Shown here one piece after another: positions 48,645-59,010 of a DNA stretch of 64,000 nt. The DNA comes from Plasmodium malariae (Eukaryota > Apicomplexa > Aconoidasida > Haemosporida > Plasmodiidae): the NCBI RefSeq assembly GCF_900090045.1, contig NC_041788.1, positions 2,017,501-2,081,500 on the forward strand. The letters run 5' to 3'. A model generated the notes under the pieces. The model made no database searches. It was not told where the DNA came from and was given only the letters and a program-made list of their open reading frames with translations. The position numbers and the translations under genes were made by a program. Numbering within the stretch: position 1 is the first letter of the stretch; the number at the start of each line of letters is the position of its first letter.

Positions 48645-48928
48645 TTTTTTTGTGTTCTTATTGTTTAGTACCTTCATTAAATAATTTTTCCGAAGTCCTT
48701 ATATCTATGTTCCCATTGGTTCTATTTTTTTCATCCTTTTTTAGTAAATAATATGTAGCTAAAAAATTAGCACACAGTGTTTTGCTCATTACGTACTCTA
48801 CAATTCTATATTAAAAAGAAAAAAAAAATTATATTTTTAAAAGTTAAAAGCAGTTTGACAAGCATATCACTATTAAGAATAACTGTAACATGAATTATGT
48901 TAATAAATTCAGCCAAATGTATGCAGAC

Positions 48929-48979
<51 letters not shown>

Positions 48980-50539
48980 GCTTATGCATGTATCTCATAT
49001 TCCTAAATATATCTTTTCCTTTATTTTATCTTTACTCTCCGCAATATTTGCTGTATATGGAAAAAACTTTCATTAACTCTGCCTCTTCTTCACCCGGCAA
49101 AATAAGTAATCCTGCATTTTAAAGAAGTAAACAAAAAGAGAATATATAATAAAACAACGAAATAGATAAAAAAATAAATAAGTCAGACAGTGCTAATGAA
49201 GTACAATTAACAAAACAGCACAAGCACGTAATTATTGCAACAAATTATTATGTTCATAATATTTATATTACAAAAACAATATTTTTTAAGTATGCCATTG
49301 CAAAATTTGTTCGTACGATAAATTATAATGCTGTGTTTTTTATTTTCCGTTTTGCTTTATATGTGTATCTGTATGAATATTTTTATAGGTGTATTTAGTG
49401 ATATACTTTTATGTATGGCATTAGAACATGTTTATGCATTTGCCCAAGGATGTGTGTATTATGCAAGTACGTATGTACATACATATATTTAGGTTCACGT
49501 AGTGTAACATATAGAGAACAAGTGAAAAACCCTAGTAATTCACGTTCGCCCTTCTAACACGTTATTCCCTCATGACCATTAAAATATATTCTTGTTTGTG
49601 CATATATTTCATTTGCCTTTATCACTTTATTTTTATTTTTTAGTGTCATATATATATATATATATATGTGTATATATGGGTACATGTGTACATATGCATA
49701 TATGCACGTATGTATATCATAAAACATACTTTTTAACTTCAAGTAACTGATTTCTGTATTTATAAACCGCTCACCCTTAGTTAAGTGCTTGCTCTTTTTA
49801 CTCTCCAAAAGGGAATTTCTTTCTGTCACCTTCAAATTAAAATCATGCTTTTCATTTTGTAATTTTTGTATTTCATTTTTTAACTCACTCACTTTTTCTT
49901 TTTCAATTTCTAATTGTACTGATTTATTTTTGTTAATATCTTCAATTTCTACATTTTTTTCTTCTATAATTTTTAAGGCATTATATATTTCCTCCTTTAA
50001 TTTTTTATTAATGTCTTCTGTATCAGAGTATTTTTTTTCTATTTCATTAATTCTTTCTTTTATTTCTAATTTTTCTGATTTTTCTGATTGTAATGTAAAC
50101 GAGTTAATATTATCCTTGTTTATATCTAGCTTATTATTTTTCTTATCCATCCCAATACTTATATCATCTTTTATTCCTGTAAGGTGGGAAAGAGTTCCTA
50201 CACTTTTTGTTTCTATAACAGTACCGCAACATTCATCTACCATATCACAAACTGTGTTGTTACCTCTACTCTCTTTTTTCACTGACACTTGCACTCCCAC
50301 ATTGTACTTTTGATGATTAACATTCTCTCTTATATTTTTTAAAGAAGTTAAATGTTTAATTAGAACATTGAGCTGTTAACAAAGGAAAAGTGGAGCAAAG
50401 AGGGGGGAGTAAAAAAAAAAATTGTACACATTTTTATGTATAATTAATTTACTTTTTAACTAAATTATTTTTTAATATTGAAAATCTATATTCTTTCGTT
50501 CGTTTATTGATTCGTTATTAAATCTGTTCATTTGTGAAT

Positions 50540-50588
<49 letters not shown>

Positions 50589-51701
50589 AATATACATTCA
50601 TACATATATGTATATATTTATATGCATATATTATGACTATCCTTAATTATATATGCATGTTACAACTTGTAAGTTGAGCTGTACCTTTTCCTGTTCTGTC
50701 ATAATTAATTTGCGAAATAAATACGCGCTCAACCTTTGGAGTATTTGAAAAAAATGCTTATATTCTATTAAAAAATAATAATCATAATAAAAAAATATAA
50801 AGCTATATAAAGCAAAATGAAATAAAGCGAAACAAAATAAAACCAAATAAAGCGAAATAAAGTGAAACAAAATAAAACCAAATAAAACATCATAGAACAA
50901 AACATAAAAAAGTAAGATAGGAAAATAGAAAAATCAAAAGATAGAAAAAATACATGCGTGTAATTTTTTAAAGCACCATACATAAAAATAAATCTGTGCA
51001 TGACAACACCACTACGCATGTAATAAAAAAAAAAAGTAACTTATGATCATGAGAAGATACACCCGACATTAAATTAAATTTAGTGTTTAATCCTTTTCTT
51101 TATATTTGTTTGAAAAACATACCTATATTTCTTGAGCTTGAAGATTTTGATGATTTAAATATGTAATATAATGTATCTTTGTTTTTATATTTAGGCAGTA
51201 AGTTGTAGTCATAACACTGTCAAAAAAAAAAAAAAAAGAAAGTCGAAATACGGAAGTATGAAACAGGAAAATATTAAAAGAGAAACTACGAAGTAGGAAA
51301 GTTTCAAATAAGTAGGAAAAATGAATGTAAAACGGAGTGAAATAATATAATACAAAATTGAAATGAGGAAAAAATAAAATGAGAAAAAATTAAAATGAGA
51401 AAAAATTAAAACATGGAAAAAATATAGCAAATGTGCCGCAAAAATTAGAATGCATTTCTCTTATATTCTTTTCCTTTACCATTTTAATAAATCCATTAAC
51501 CCCCATATACCCACTGGTTGAATATTTGTTAAAAACATTTTCCAGTGTTCTATTTAATTCATAACTTAAATAAACAGCACATCCATTGTTTTCAGGTACT
51601 AAATAAGCTTGTTCTGAAATATATTTTTGATCTCTAAATTTTTCAATTGTTTTAAATTTGATTCGTGGTGTTATTGGTTCTCCTTCATTTATGCAGGGCA
51701 T
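47025..51701 (-). CDS. p25-alpha/TPPP-like domain plus coiled-coil protein
   Basis: Nine inferred exons in minus order: 51480-51701, 51123-51216, 50685-50764, 49730-50372, 49036-49111, 48672-48805, 48381-48454, 48007-48077 and 47025-47808 (stop). Every junction is GT/AG and phase-consistent, giving 725 residues. Residues ~50-130 resemble the EF-hand-like core of the p25-alpha/TPPP family: VFNKYSTSGYMGVNGFIKMC, then NLLPKYKNKDTLYYIF, then IEYKHFFQILQRLSAYLF. A charged coiled coil follows (about 150-346, repeated NEIEKKYS, EDINKKLKEE, KVSELKNEIQ). A second short EF-hand-like section comes next (PGEEEAELMKVFSIYSKYC through ELTERESFLEIV). A Lys/Asn/Ser-rich tail of about 260 residues ends the protein. 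TPPP-family proteins bind or bundle microtubules in other eukaryotes. A cytoskeletal or flagellar role here is inference. Confidence 0.7.
48931..48976. repeat. (TA)n microsatellite in intron
   Basis: About 45 bp of uninterrupted TA between two exons of the TPPP-like gene. Confidence 0.88.
50541..50585. repeat. (TA)n microsatellite in intron
   Basis: About 45 bp of uninterrupted TA between two exons of the TPPP-like gene. Confidence 0.88.
50795..50890. repeat. AAATAAAGCGAAACAAAATAAAACC repeat in intron
   Basis: About three imperfect units combining AAATAAAGCGAAA and CAAAATAAAACC. They sit in the intron between the exons at 51123-51216 and 50685-50764 of the TPPP-like gene. Confidence 0.75.
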
Positions 51702-52664
51702 TTTTTTTTTCTTTTTTTTTGTCTTAATATTTGGAACATTTTATTTTTATTTGTACTGCTAGTACTTGCAGTTCATAACTGTTTATGTTATCTTTTAAAA
51801 AATATTAAATTAAAAATTGAAAATATGTACTTACAAAACAAAACAAAACAACAACAAAAAAAAAAAGTAATATATAGATAAATAATTAATATAGTTACAT
51901 GAATATTTATAAACAACAATAAATTTAGAGCACTAGAAAAAGCCACAGCAAAAAAACAACTACAAATAATGAGCTAGAGGAAAAAAAAAAAAAAATTACA
52001 AAAAACTAAAAAAAAAAGGAAACACATATAAAAAAAAGCACTTAAAATAGAAAACACACACAACTTTGTTACACGAGAACTATTTTCAAATGCTTCAAAT
52101 TTAAAAAAATTAAAAATTAATATTTTATTATAAAGACATATGCGGCAAACGAGCAATAAGCCATACATAACTTAGTTAACAAAAAAATTAAAGAAAAAAA
52201 AAAAAAAAATTATAAAAAGAAAAAAATTTTAAAAAAAATAATAAAAGAAAAAAAAAGAAATAAGAAAAAACGAAAATTTAAAGCATATTATATGAAAATA
52301 AAAAAAGTTTTATACATATAATGTATATGTTTTTATCTATGAATAACTGAGTGCAAATATATTTAAATGACAGTAAAATACAATATAATATATGTATCAT
52401 TGCCTTTATCATATTTTTATATGCTTTACTTTCTACGACATTTCTATTGTATACTTTAAGAGATATGAGAAATAAGAAATGCAATTTTCCATTGATTATT
52501 TTAACATCTCTTAATATAAATGGAACATTTTTCATCATTTTGTTATGAATCCTTAGATTTACATTTCCTTTTATTTTCTTAACTATTTGTGCAACGATAC
52601 GATTTTTACAGATATATATTACTCTTTTTTTTTTTTTTTTTCGACAATTGTAAGTTACAAACAA
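51702..52664. promoter_or_regulatory. Divergent intergenic region
   Basis: It lies between the starts of the TPPP-like gene (-) and the small three-exon gene (+), so it is probably a shared promoter. It is A-rich with poly(A) stretches (51978-51993, 52196-52209) and poly(T) at 52625-52641. A 134-codon minus-strand frame at 52278-52682 overlaps it and was not accepted. Confidence 0.45.
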
Positions 52665-53259
52665 ATGCGCACCAGAATGCATCCTAAGAATATATTTGAA
52701 AAAATAGTACTTGAGATAAAATTACTTAAAGGTAATGACATTTTAACAAAATAACGTTTTACGAATACACAAATTTAACAAAATGACATTTTATGAATAT
52801 AAAAATTTAACGAAATAACTTTTTAACAAATTGATATTTTGATGTTTGTTTTTATGTCTTTTTTTTTTTTTTTTTTTTCCATGCCCCTTTTTACCTTTGT
52901 TTAATAAAGGGTTTACTGTTTGTAGCTTCTTTTAACTAAAATATTTTCCTTCTTTCTGAAATAAGCAAATTAGTATTGTTATCTGTGATATATGTGAGTA
53001 ATAATATTAAATTTGTTATTGATATGAATAAGATAACAGTATAACAAAAAATGTTATATTTACGTATACATATATATATACATATAAATGAATATGTAAA
53101 TACAGAAATACTAAATATATTTTTAGGCCCATTTTTGCATTTAAGGTGGACAGAACAACGGAATGGTTAAAAATAAGAAAAAATATTACAACAATAAAGA
53201 AAAACAATATAACAATAAATGAACTTGCAAAAAATATCTACATTTTTTTAGAATTTTAA
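52665..53259 (+). CDS. Small three-exon gene, 81-residue protein, unknown
   Basis: Inferred exons are 52665-52731, 52974-53038 and 53146-53259 (stop). No single exon exceeds 114 nt, so the gene is easy to miss. Phases agree: AAAG|GTAATG to AATTAG|TA (phase 1), and ACA|GTATAA to TTTAAG|GTG (phase 0). All three pieces have a coding look unlike the neighbouring A/T sequence. Exon 1 reads MHPKNIFEKIVLEIKLLK, exon 2 LLSVIYVSNNIKFVIDMNKI, and exon 3 VDRTTEWLKIRKN then INELAKNIYIFLEF. The start could be the ATG at 52665 or 52677. The product looks mainly helical, soluble and basic, with no signal peptide or membrane span. I cannot name a family. An exon upstream of 52665 is possible, as the frame is open there. 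Confidence 0.55.
52740..52830. repeat. Imperfect ~48-bp ATTTAACAAAATGACATTTT repeat
   Basis: Three diverged copies of a unit with (A/T)TTTAACAAAAT(A/G)AC(A/G)TTTTA(T/C)GAAT lie inside intron 1 of the small three-exon gene. Confidence 0.65.
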
Positions 53260-54954
53260 AATTTCCTTTTTTCTTTTTTTTTTAAATAAAAAAGATTTTT
53301 ATAATGTATTCCTATTGTATGTAAAGTAACACACGTCCTACAATATAAGTCTATGATTCAATAAAGAGGATTAAGTTAAGGGAAAAAAAAAAGAAAAATT
53401 TGTTAAGGAATAAATTTATTATTTCGTTTATCATAAAATTTTCATAGGAATTCCATAATTTTTATAACTTCACACTAATGCTTCTTTTTCCTTCTGCTGC
53501 TATTTATCTTTTTTTCTATTTATCTTTCTATATAATATATACCATTTATTGCAGGAATATAAACTGTTTGTAATCTGTAGGTTGAATCTATATATTATTT
53601 TTCTATTTATTCTTTATCTTCTTTTTCATTTACCTCACACACATAAATAATTTTATATAAATGGAAGAAGGAAAAGATTCATAAAATTTTTAAGAATAAT
53701 GAAAAGGCTTAAGTTTTTATGTAAAAATATATAACATTTATTTTATTTCGTTTACACACATTATATAAAAAAATATGAGTATTAAAATAAAAAAAAAAAA
53801 GGAAAAAAGGCCCGCTTTTTTTGTTCTTTTTATGTATACATATGCGCATGTATAAATACACATATATACAAATACATATATACATTTGAAAATGTGTGTG
53901 TACTATTAATTAGAACATTTAAGTACATAAAAAAAAGAAACAAAATAGTAACAAAAAACCTACAAAAATTTGTTGTATAGAAAATAAAACAAAAGTAAAA
54001 TAAGTTTATGCTTAGCCTTAAAATATAAATGAAGGGATTGAAGCAGAAACAATGTTTGAAAAACTCTAAAAGAGTTAAACCTTTTTTTTTTTTTTTTTTT
54101 TTTTTCTTTTAGTTATGCTCCTTGCACGTTTTCCTCTACGTAAGAGCATTGAGTAATTCTCTTTTTTTAAAAAATATTGTTTTATATATTAATTTAAAAA
54201 AAAAAAAAAAATAAATTTATAATCAACTACATGTATTATTAAGTCTTTATTAATTATAAATAGAAAACCTTAATACAACAAAAGAAAAAGTATTTCATTT
54301 GTGCTTGTAACGTTCATAATTAAAAAAAAAAATTCTTTTTTTTCTTTTACTTCGTCATTTGTTTCGAAATACAGTTATTTCTATATCTTTGCTTCCATTA
54401 TATTAATGTTATTTTATTTTGTTAAGATTTTAATGATTTATTCTTATTTTAATATTTTGCTTCCATCGTTGTAACTGTTTCTACCTATTATATTATACTT
54501 TTTTTTTTGTTTTGTTATTATCTTATGTCTTGTTCCATTTTTTGTCTAAATTTTATGCATAGCTGAAGAAAATACATATTTAATTTTCGATATTTAAAGT
54601 TTCCATATATTTAATTAGGGTAAATTAATAAGCTGTCACTTTTGTTTGTAAAAAGCTCGAATTATAGAAATATAACGGTATATATTTAAAAGAAAAAAAA
54701 AGCGAAAATATTTCCCATTCTTTTTTTGCATACACACGTTTGTACATTTTAATCGCTAATTTGTTATTTTCGCAACTTTCCTTCTTTTTTTTTTTTTCAT
54801 TTTCTCTATTTTTATTTTTTAGCTTGTTAATCTATATCTTGTCACTGGTATATTATTCCGTACTTCGCTTCCACATTTTGTTTTCCTTTACTGCTACTTT
54901 TTGTCTCCTTTTGCTTCTAACATTTTGTTGCCACTTCTCTTCCATATACATAAG
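53260..54954. other. Intergenic region upstream of IMC1h
   Basis: It lies between the small three-exon gene and IMC1h. It contains poly(T) at 54081-54106, poly(A) at 54197-54211, and mixed A/T. The last ~180 bp before the IMC1h ATG are T/C-rich (pyrimidine-rich leader). No further gene seen. Confidence 0.5.
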
Positions 54955-56487
54955 ATGTCAAACCAAAATATACCTGAATCGAATAAAAGTTACGAAGATG
55001 TCAATGGAGACATAAACTTTGACGAGCTAGCTAATAATATGTTAGAAAAAATCGATAAACAAATATACGAAGAAGTGTCAGAATTACATACGAACTCCGG
55101 AAATATAAGTAAAAATAATGTGGTTACTACTAATTTTAGCGGAGAACAAAAAATAAAGGGAAACTTAATATTACCTGTAATAAAAAAGGAACAAGTTGCA
55201 TCTAATATGGTAAGAGGAATACATGAAAATACAATGCATGCAGGTTCGTATCCTCGTCGAGTGATGACAGCACTGGGACCTTTGCCTTTACCAGATGAAT
55301 TTAAAAAAAATATTCCTGAAAAATTTGTTGCAAAACCTATAATAGAAGAGAGAGAAATATATGTTTCAAAAAAGGAAAGAAAACAAAGAGAGATCGAAAT
55401 ACCACATGTAAAATATGAACATACTTTTGAAAAAGTAATGAAGCAATTAAATGTAAACAAGTTAGTACCAAGTGTTTCCGAAGTAATTAAAGAAGTACCT
55501 AAAGAAGTTCTAAAACCAGTGATAGAAGAAAAAATAATTGAAGTACCTCAAGGAGTAAAATATGTAGAAGTACCTGTAGAAGTTCCATGTTTATATCCTC
55601 CCAAAATTGTACCTAAGATAGTAACACAATATGTAGAAAGAATAGTACAGACAATCAAACCAGTAGTACAAGAAAAAATTATTGAAGTACCTCAAACAGT
55701 AATAAAACAAGTACCAAAAATAAAAACAGTTGAAGTGCCATATTATGTTCCAAGATATGTAGAAAAAATAGTAGAAGTTCCATTTAAACCTAATGGGGAA
55801 ATGCCACAATTAGGTACACATATTCCCTTCTCTGTTTCTGAATCTTTTCCACCTTTAAAACCAACACAATACCTAAGAGATAAGGACAATGGACATAGCG
55901 AATTTAAAAATCAACATTCTTTTTTATCTCAAATGAATTGTTTTAATAAATTATCAGAACTAAATATTATGAACTGTTGTGAACCCATAACAACAAATAT
56001 AAGTATGCCTCAAACAACTTTAAAACCTTTAGATAATAATAAAATGTCAACTAGTAATGTTTCTGGTACTCCTAAAAATCTTCCAATAAATTATAATTCT
56101 CTTTTTTTAAATTCCGATAATGATAATAGGAAAAATGAAAATTTGTGTAATCAAATAGAAAATTTCCCACATGTACATAATTTACCTGACGGGTTAAGGT
56201 GGAATTATCCTGATGGATCTATGAATAGCTCAGTCACCACTCATAATAATATTCCTCCACTTGTTTTTACTTGTCCTCCAGAAATTGGAAAAGTTACATG
56301 TACAAAAAAAAATATCCAGCCTGATATTCTCACTAAGACAGGTGTTTATGAATTTGATGGTTTTAAAAAAAAAGGAACCTCTCAATCTCTCTTTCCTCCT
56401 TTAGCTCATCATGACCGAGTCCCCTTTTTACCTTCACCAGCTGTACCCGGAACTCCCGATGTCAAAAATATTGAAGAAAATAATTGA
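54955..56487 (+). CDS. IMC1h: Alveolin IMC1h, inner membrane complex protein
   Basis: Single exon. The start is the ATG of MSNQNIPESNK, giving 510 residues; the 18 open codons upstream are T-rich leader without ATG. Residues ~150-285 carry the alveolin hallmark, Val/Pro/Glu repeats such as EKIIEVPQ, KYVEVPVEVP, VPKIVTQYVERIVQ and EKIIEVPQTVIKQVP. Flanking parts are Asn/Pro-rich and less conserved. Alveolins form the subpellicular network of intermediate-filament-like fibres beneath the inner membrane complex. IMC1h gives shape, tensile strength and motility to ookinetes and sporozoites in rodent malaria work. The paralogue letter rests on synteny remembered from P. falciparum chromosome 12 (HP1, SET10, IMC1h in one cluster) and on repeat pattern. 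Alveolin membership itself is certain. Confidence 0.9.
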   Translation: MSNQNIPESNKSYEDVNGDINFDELANNMLEKIDKQIYEEVSELHTNSGNISKNNVVTTNFSGEQKIKGNLILPVIKKEQVASNMVRGIHENTMHAGSYPRRVMTALGPLPLPDEFKKNIPEKFVAKPIIEEREIYVSKKERKQREIEIPHVKYEHTFEKVMKQLNVNKLVPSVSEVIKEVPKEVLKPVIEEKIIEVPQGVKYVEVPVEVPCLYPPKIVPKIVTQYVERIVQTIKPVVQEKIIEVPQTVIKQVPKIKTVEVPYYVPRYVEKIVEVPFKPNGEMPQLGTHIPFSVSESFPPLKPTQYLRDKDNGHSEFKNQHSFLSQMNCFNKLSELNIMNCCEPITTNISMPQTTLKPLDNNKMSTSNVSGTPKNLPINYNSLFLNSDNDNRKNENLCNQIENFPHVHNLPDGLRWNYPDGSMNSSVTTHNNIPPLVFTCPPEIGKVTCTKKNIQPDILTKTGVYEFDGFKKKGTSQSLFPPLAHHDRVPFLPSPAVPGTPDVKNIEENN

Positions 56488-57382
56488 ATGTTTTGTCAAT
56501 ATGTGTTATAAACCAGTTGTTTTTTTTTGTTTTTTTCTTTTTGTATGCCCATTGAGGGGATGCACGTATATATATATATATATATATATATACACTCAGG
56601 TACATACACATTCGCCCTGGTACATATACCATTCTTTGAGAATAAAAATTTTGTTACCTTCTTTTGACAGAAAGTCATGAAAATAAAAAATTGCAAAAAT
56701 TAGTTATTATGGTAAATTATTATAAAATTGTTTTTTCTGTTATCTATTTTGCTAATAAGACTGGTTTACATTTTTATACACAACAAAAACGTACAAGTAT
56801 AATATACGAATGCACATATAAATATATGCGTATGCATCAATAATTTTTGTTTTTTTTAATTTTTGAAAAACCAGCTGAAAAAATAAATATAAAATATAAC
56901 AAAAATAAAAGTGGTAAAGCACAGATGAAAGAGTAAACTTGTCTACGTAAAAATGAGAAAATAAAAAATGCAAATGATAAAAAAGGACAATAAATTTTTT
57001 TCATACGGTTTCCATTAGACTCATATGAGGATATATGATAAGTGTAATGAGAATAAATGAATGCGCAAATTGTATTTTCATGTTTTTTTTTTTTTTTAAA
57101 TTATACCTTAATGTTATATGTGTACATCTTTTACGTTTATGTTATCCCTTATGTTGCAATATTTGTACCAATAGCAGTTTAATAGACCCGTGATAGCCTC
57201 ATTTAGTTATTTTTCTCTTTTTCTTATTTTTCTTCATTTTAAGGTGAATGTAGTTCCATTTCATTTTATATTTAATAAGTATAACCTTGTTAAATTTTTC
57301 TAAAATATAAGATACATTTAGGTATGAATTTTTTTTTTTTTTTTTTTTTCCTGTATAAAACTATTGAACTAAATGAACAAAA

Positions 57383-57472
57383 AAAAAAAATAAAATAAAA
57401 GAAAATAAAAGAAAATAAAATAAAAGAAAATAAAATAAAAGAAAATAAAATAAAAGAAAATAAAATAAAAGG
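57383..57472. repeat. AAAATAAAAG short tandem repeat
   Basis: About 90 bp of alternating GAAAATAAAA and TAAAATAAAA units downstream of IMC1h. Confidence 0.85.
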
Positions 57473-57900
57473 CAAATATTAGAATTCATCCCATTAATTA
57501 TTATAATGACATTAGTAATATACTTTAGAAAAAGATAAAATAAGCACATATGACATTTTTACTTGGAAAAATTAAATATATCTATATTAAGACAAAGGTG
57601 ATGTGAGCATTTGCTATATATATCATGTTGTTTACTGAACTAATCTTTTTTACAATTTTAAATTTTGCACAAGTGGTACACATTACATGAGGTTCCCATA
57701 TTGAAATAATTTTATTAGAGGACAAATATGAACTTTTTTTTTTTTTATTAATTTTATAAATTTGGGTAATTCAACATACGGGGGTATCATTTTCTTTTTT
57801 TTTTTTTTTTCCTTTCATATCATGTAGAAAAAAATGGAAGCCTAAACATGCAATTATTCTTATTACTGTTAAATGCAATTTATAAAATCAACAGTAAAAG

Positions 57901-57934
<34 letters not shown>

Positions 57935-58228
57935 TGTATATCTACTGCATTATTTTCCTTTAAACGTTGAAAAGGTTACTCAATGCTATAATTTAAAATT
58001 GACGAAAGTACACTACCATAATTAGCTTAAAAGAAGGAACATAATACACAGTAAAATAACTGGTATTAATAGGGAACGCAAAAGTAAACAAAAGTATTAA
58101 CCAAGGCATAGAACCTTAACTAATGAAAACTTTTAAGAGCCCCGTAACTACATATAAAAAATAAAATTATACAGGCAAAATAAAAAAGAAATATTAAAAT
58201 TAATAGAAAAACAGAAACACTATCAAAG

Positions 58229-58232
<4 letters not shown>

Positions 58233-58272
<40 letters not shown>
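58233..58272. repeat. (TA)n microsatellite
   Basis: About 40 bp of uninterrupted TA in the intergenic region upstream of the heptatricopeptide gene. Confidence 0.88.
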
Positions 58273-58276
<4 letters not shown>

Positions 58277-59010
58277 TACATATTTATACTTACATGTATG
58301 TATGCATGATGGTATCGAAAGCGCAACATTAATCAAGCAATGAAATGCAGTTCTTCCTTTTAGTTCTCACAAGGGCCCATACAGGAAAAAGAATTACATG
58401 CAGTATACCATTTTTTAAATATAAAAGAAAAAAATGAAATATATGCTTTTTTTCTTTTTTTAAATGCTTATACATTTACATTAATGTATACATGTGTTTT
58501 GTCGAATAAATTAGAATTTCAGCCATATTATCTTATTGCTTCTGTATTCATGTAATGCATATATAATTAAGTGAATACATATTTCTCACACATATCAGCT
58601 GTACACAATGATTATATATAAGCTTACATAAACGTGGCCCACTAATGTAGTGTGTTAATATAGAAGTAAGCCTATATATAGGCTAGTATTTATATATTTG
58701 TATTTATACTTTAATTTATATTTTTATTTATTTATTTATTTTTTTTTTTTTTTTTGAGTTTAATGGCTAATTATAAATTATTTACATTGAAAAGGTATGT
58801 TATTCTTGGTTAGAACTACATAAGGATAATGTAGCACACGAGCTATTTTTTTACCCCCCCCCTTTTTATTCGACGGAATATGCTAAGAATGAGCCAGTAA
58901 GCGCATAGATTTGTTTACATATATACATGTGCTTATGTATGTATATATGCACGTATGTGAATGTAAGTATATATATATATGTATGTGACCTAGAATACGC
59001 TTCGAGCGCA

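Larger units (their letters stand above)
56488..59010. other. 2.5-kb intergenic region, tandem (+) genes
   Basis: Holds the IMC1h 3' end and the promoter of the heptatricopeptide gene. It contains TA tracts (56569-56591, 58233-58272), an AAAATAAAAGAAAATAAAAT repeat (57383-57472), poly(T) tracts and a run of nine C near 58854-58862. Short hydrophobic minus-strand frames come from the A-rich repeats. No gene found. Confidence 0.5.

Noticed and set aside
52278..52682. 134-codon minus-strand open frame starting MHSGAHLF
   Set aside because: It overlaps the phase-consistent exon 1 of the (+) small gene. It contains a long Lys run from the poly(T) tract, ends in hydrophobic A/T-driven sequence, and shows no family pattern.
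58927..59010. 28-codon N-terminal extension of the heptatricopeptide protein
   Set aside because: It translates a TATATG/TACATA microsatellite; the next in-frame ATG gives a normal protein start.
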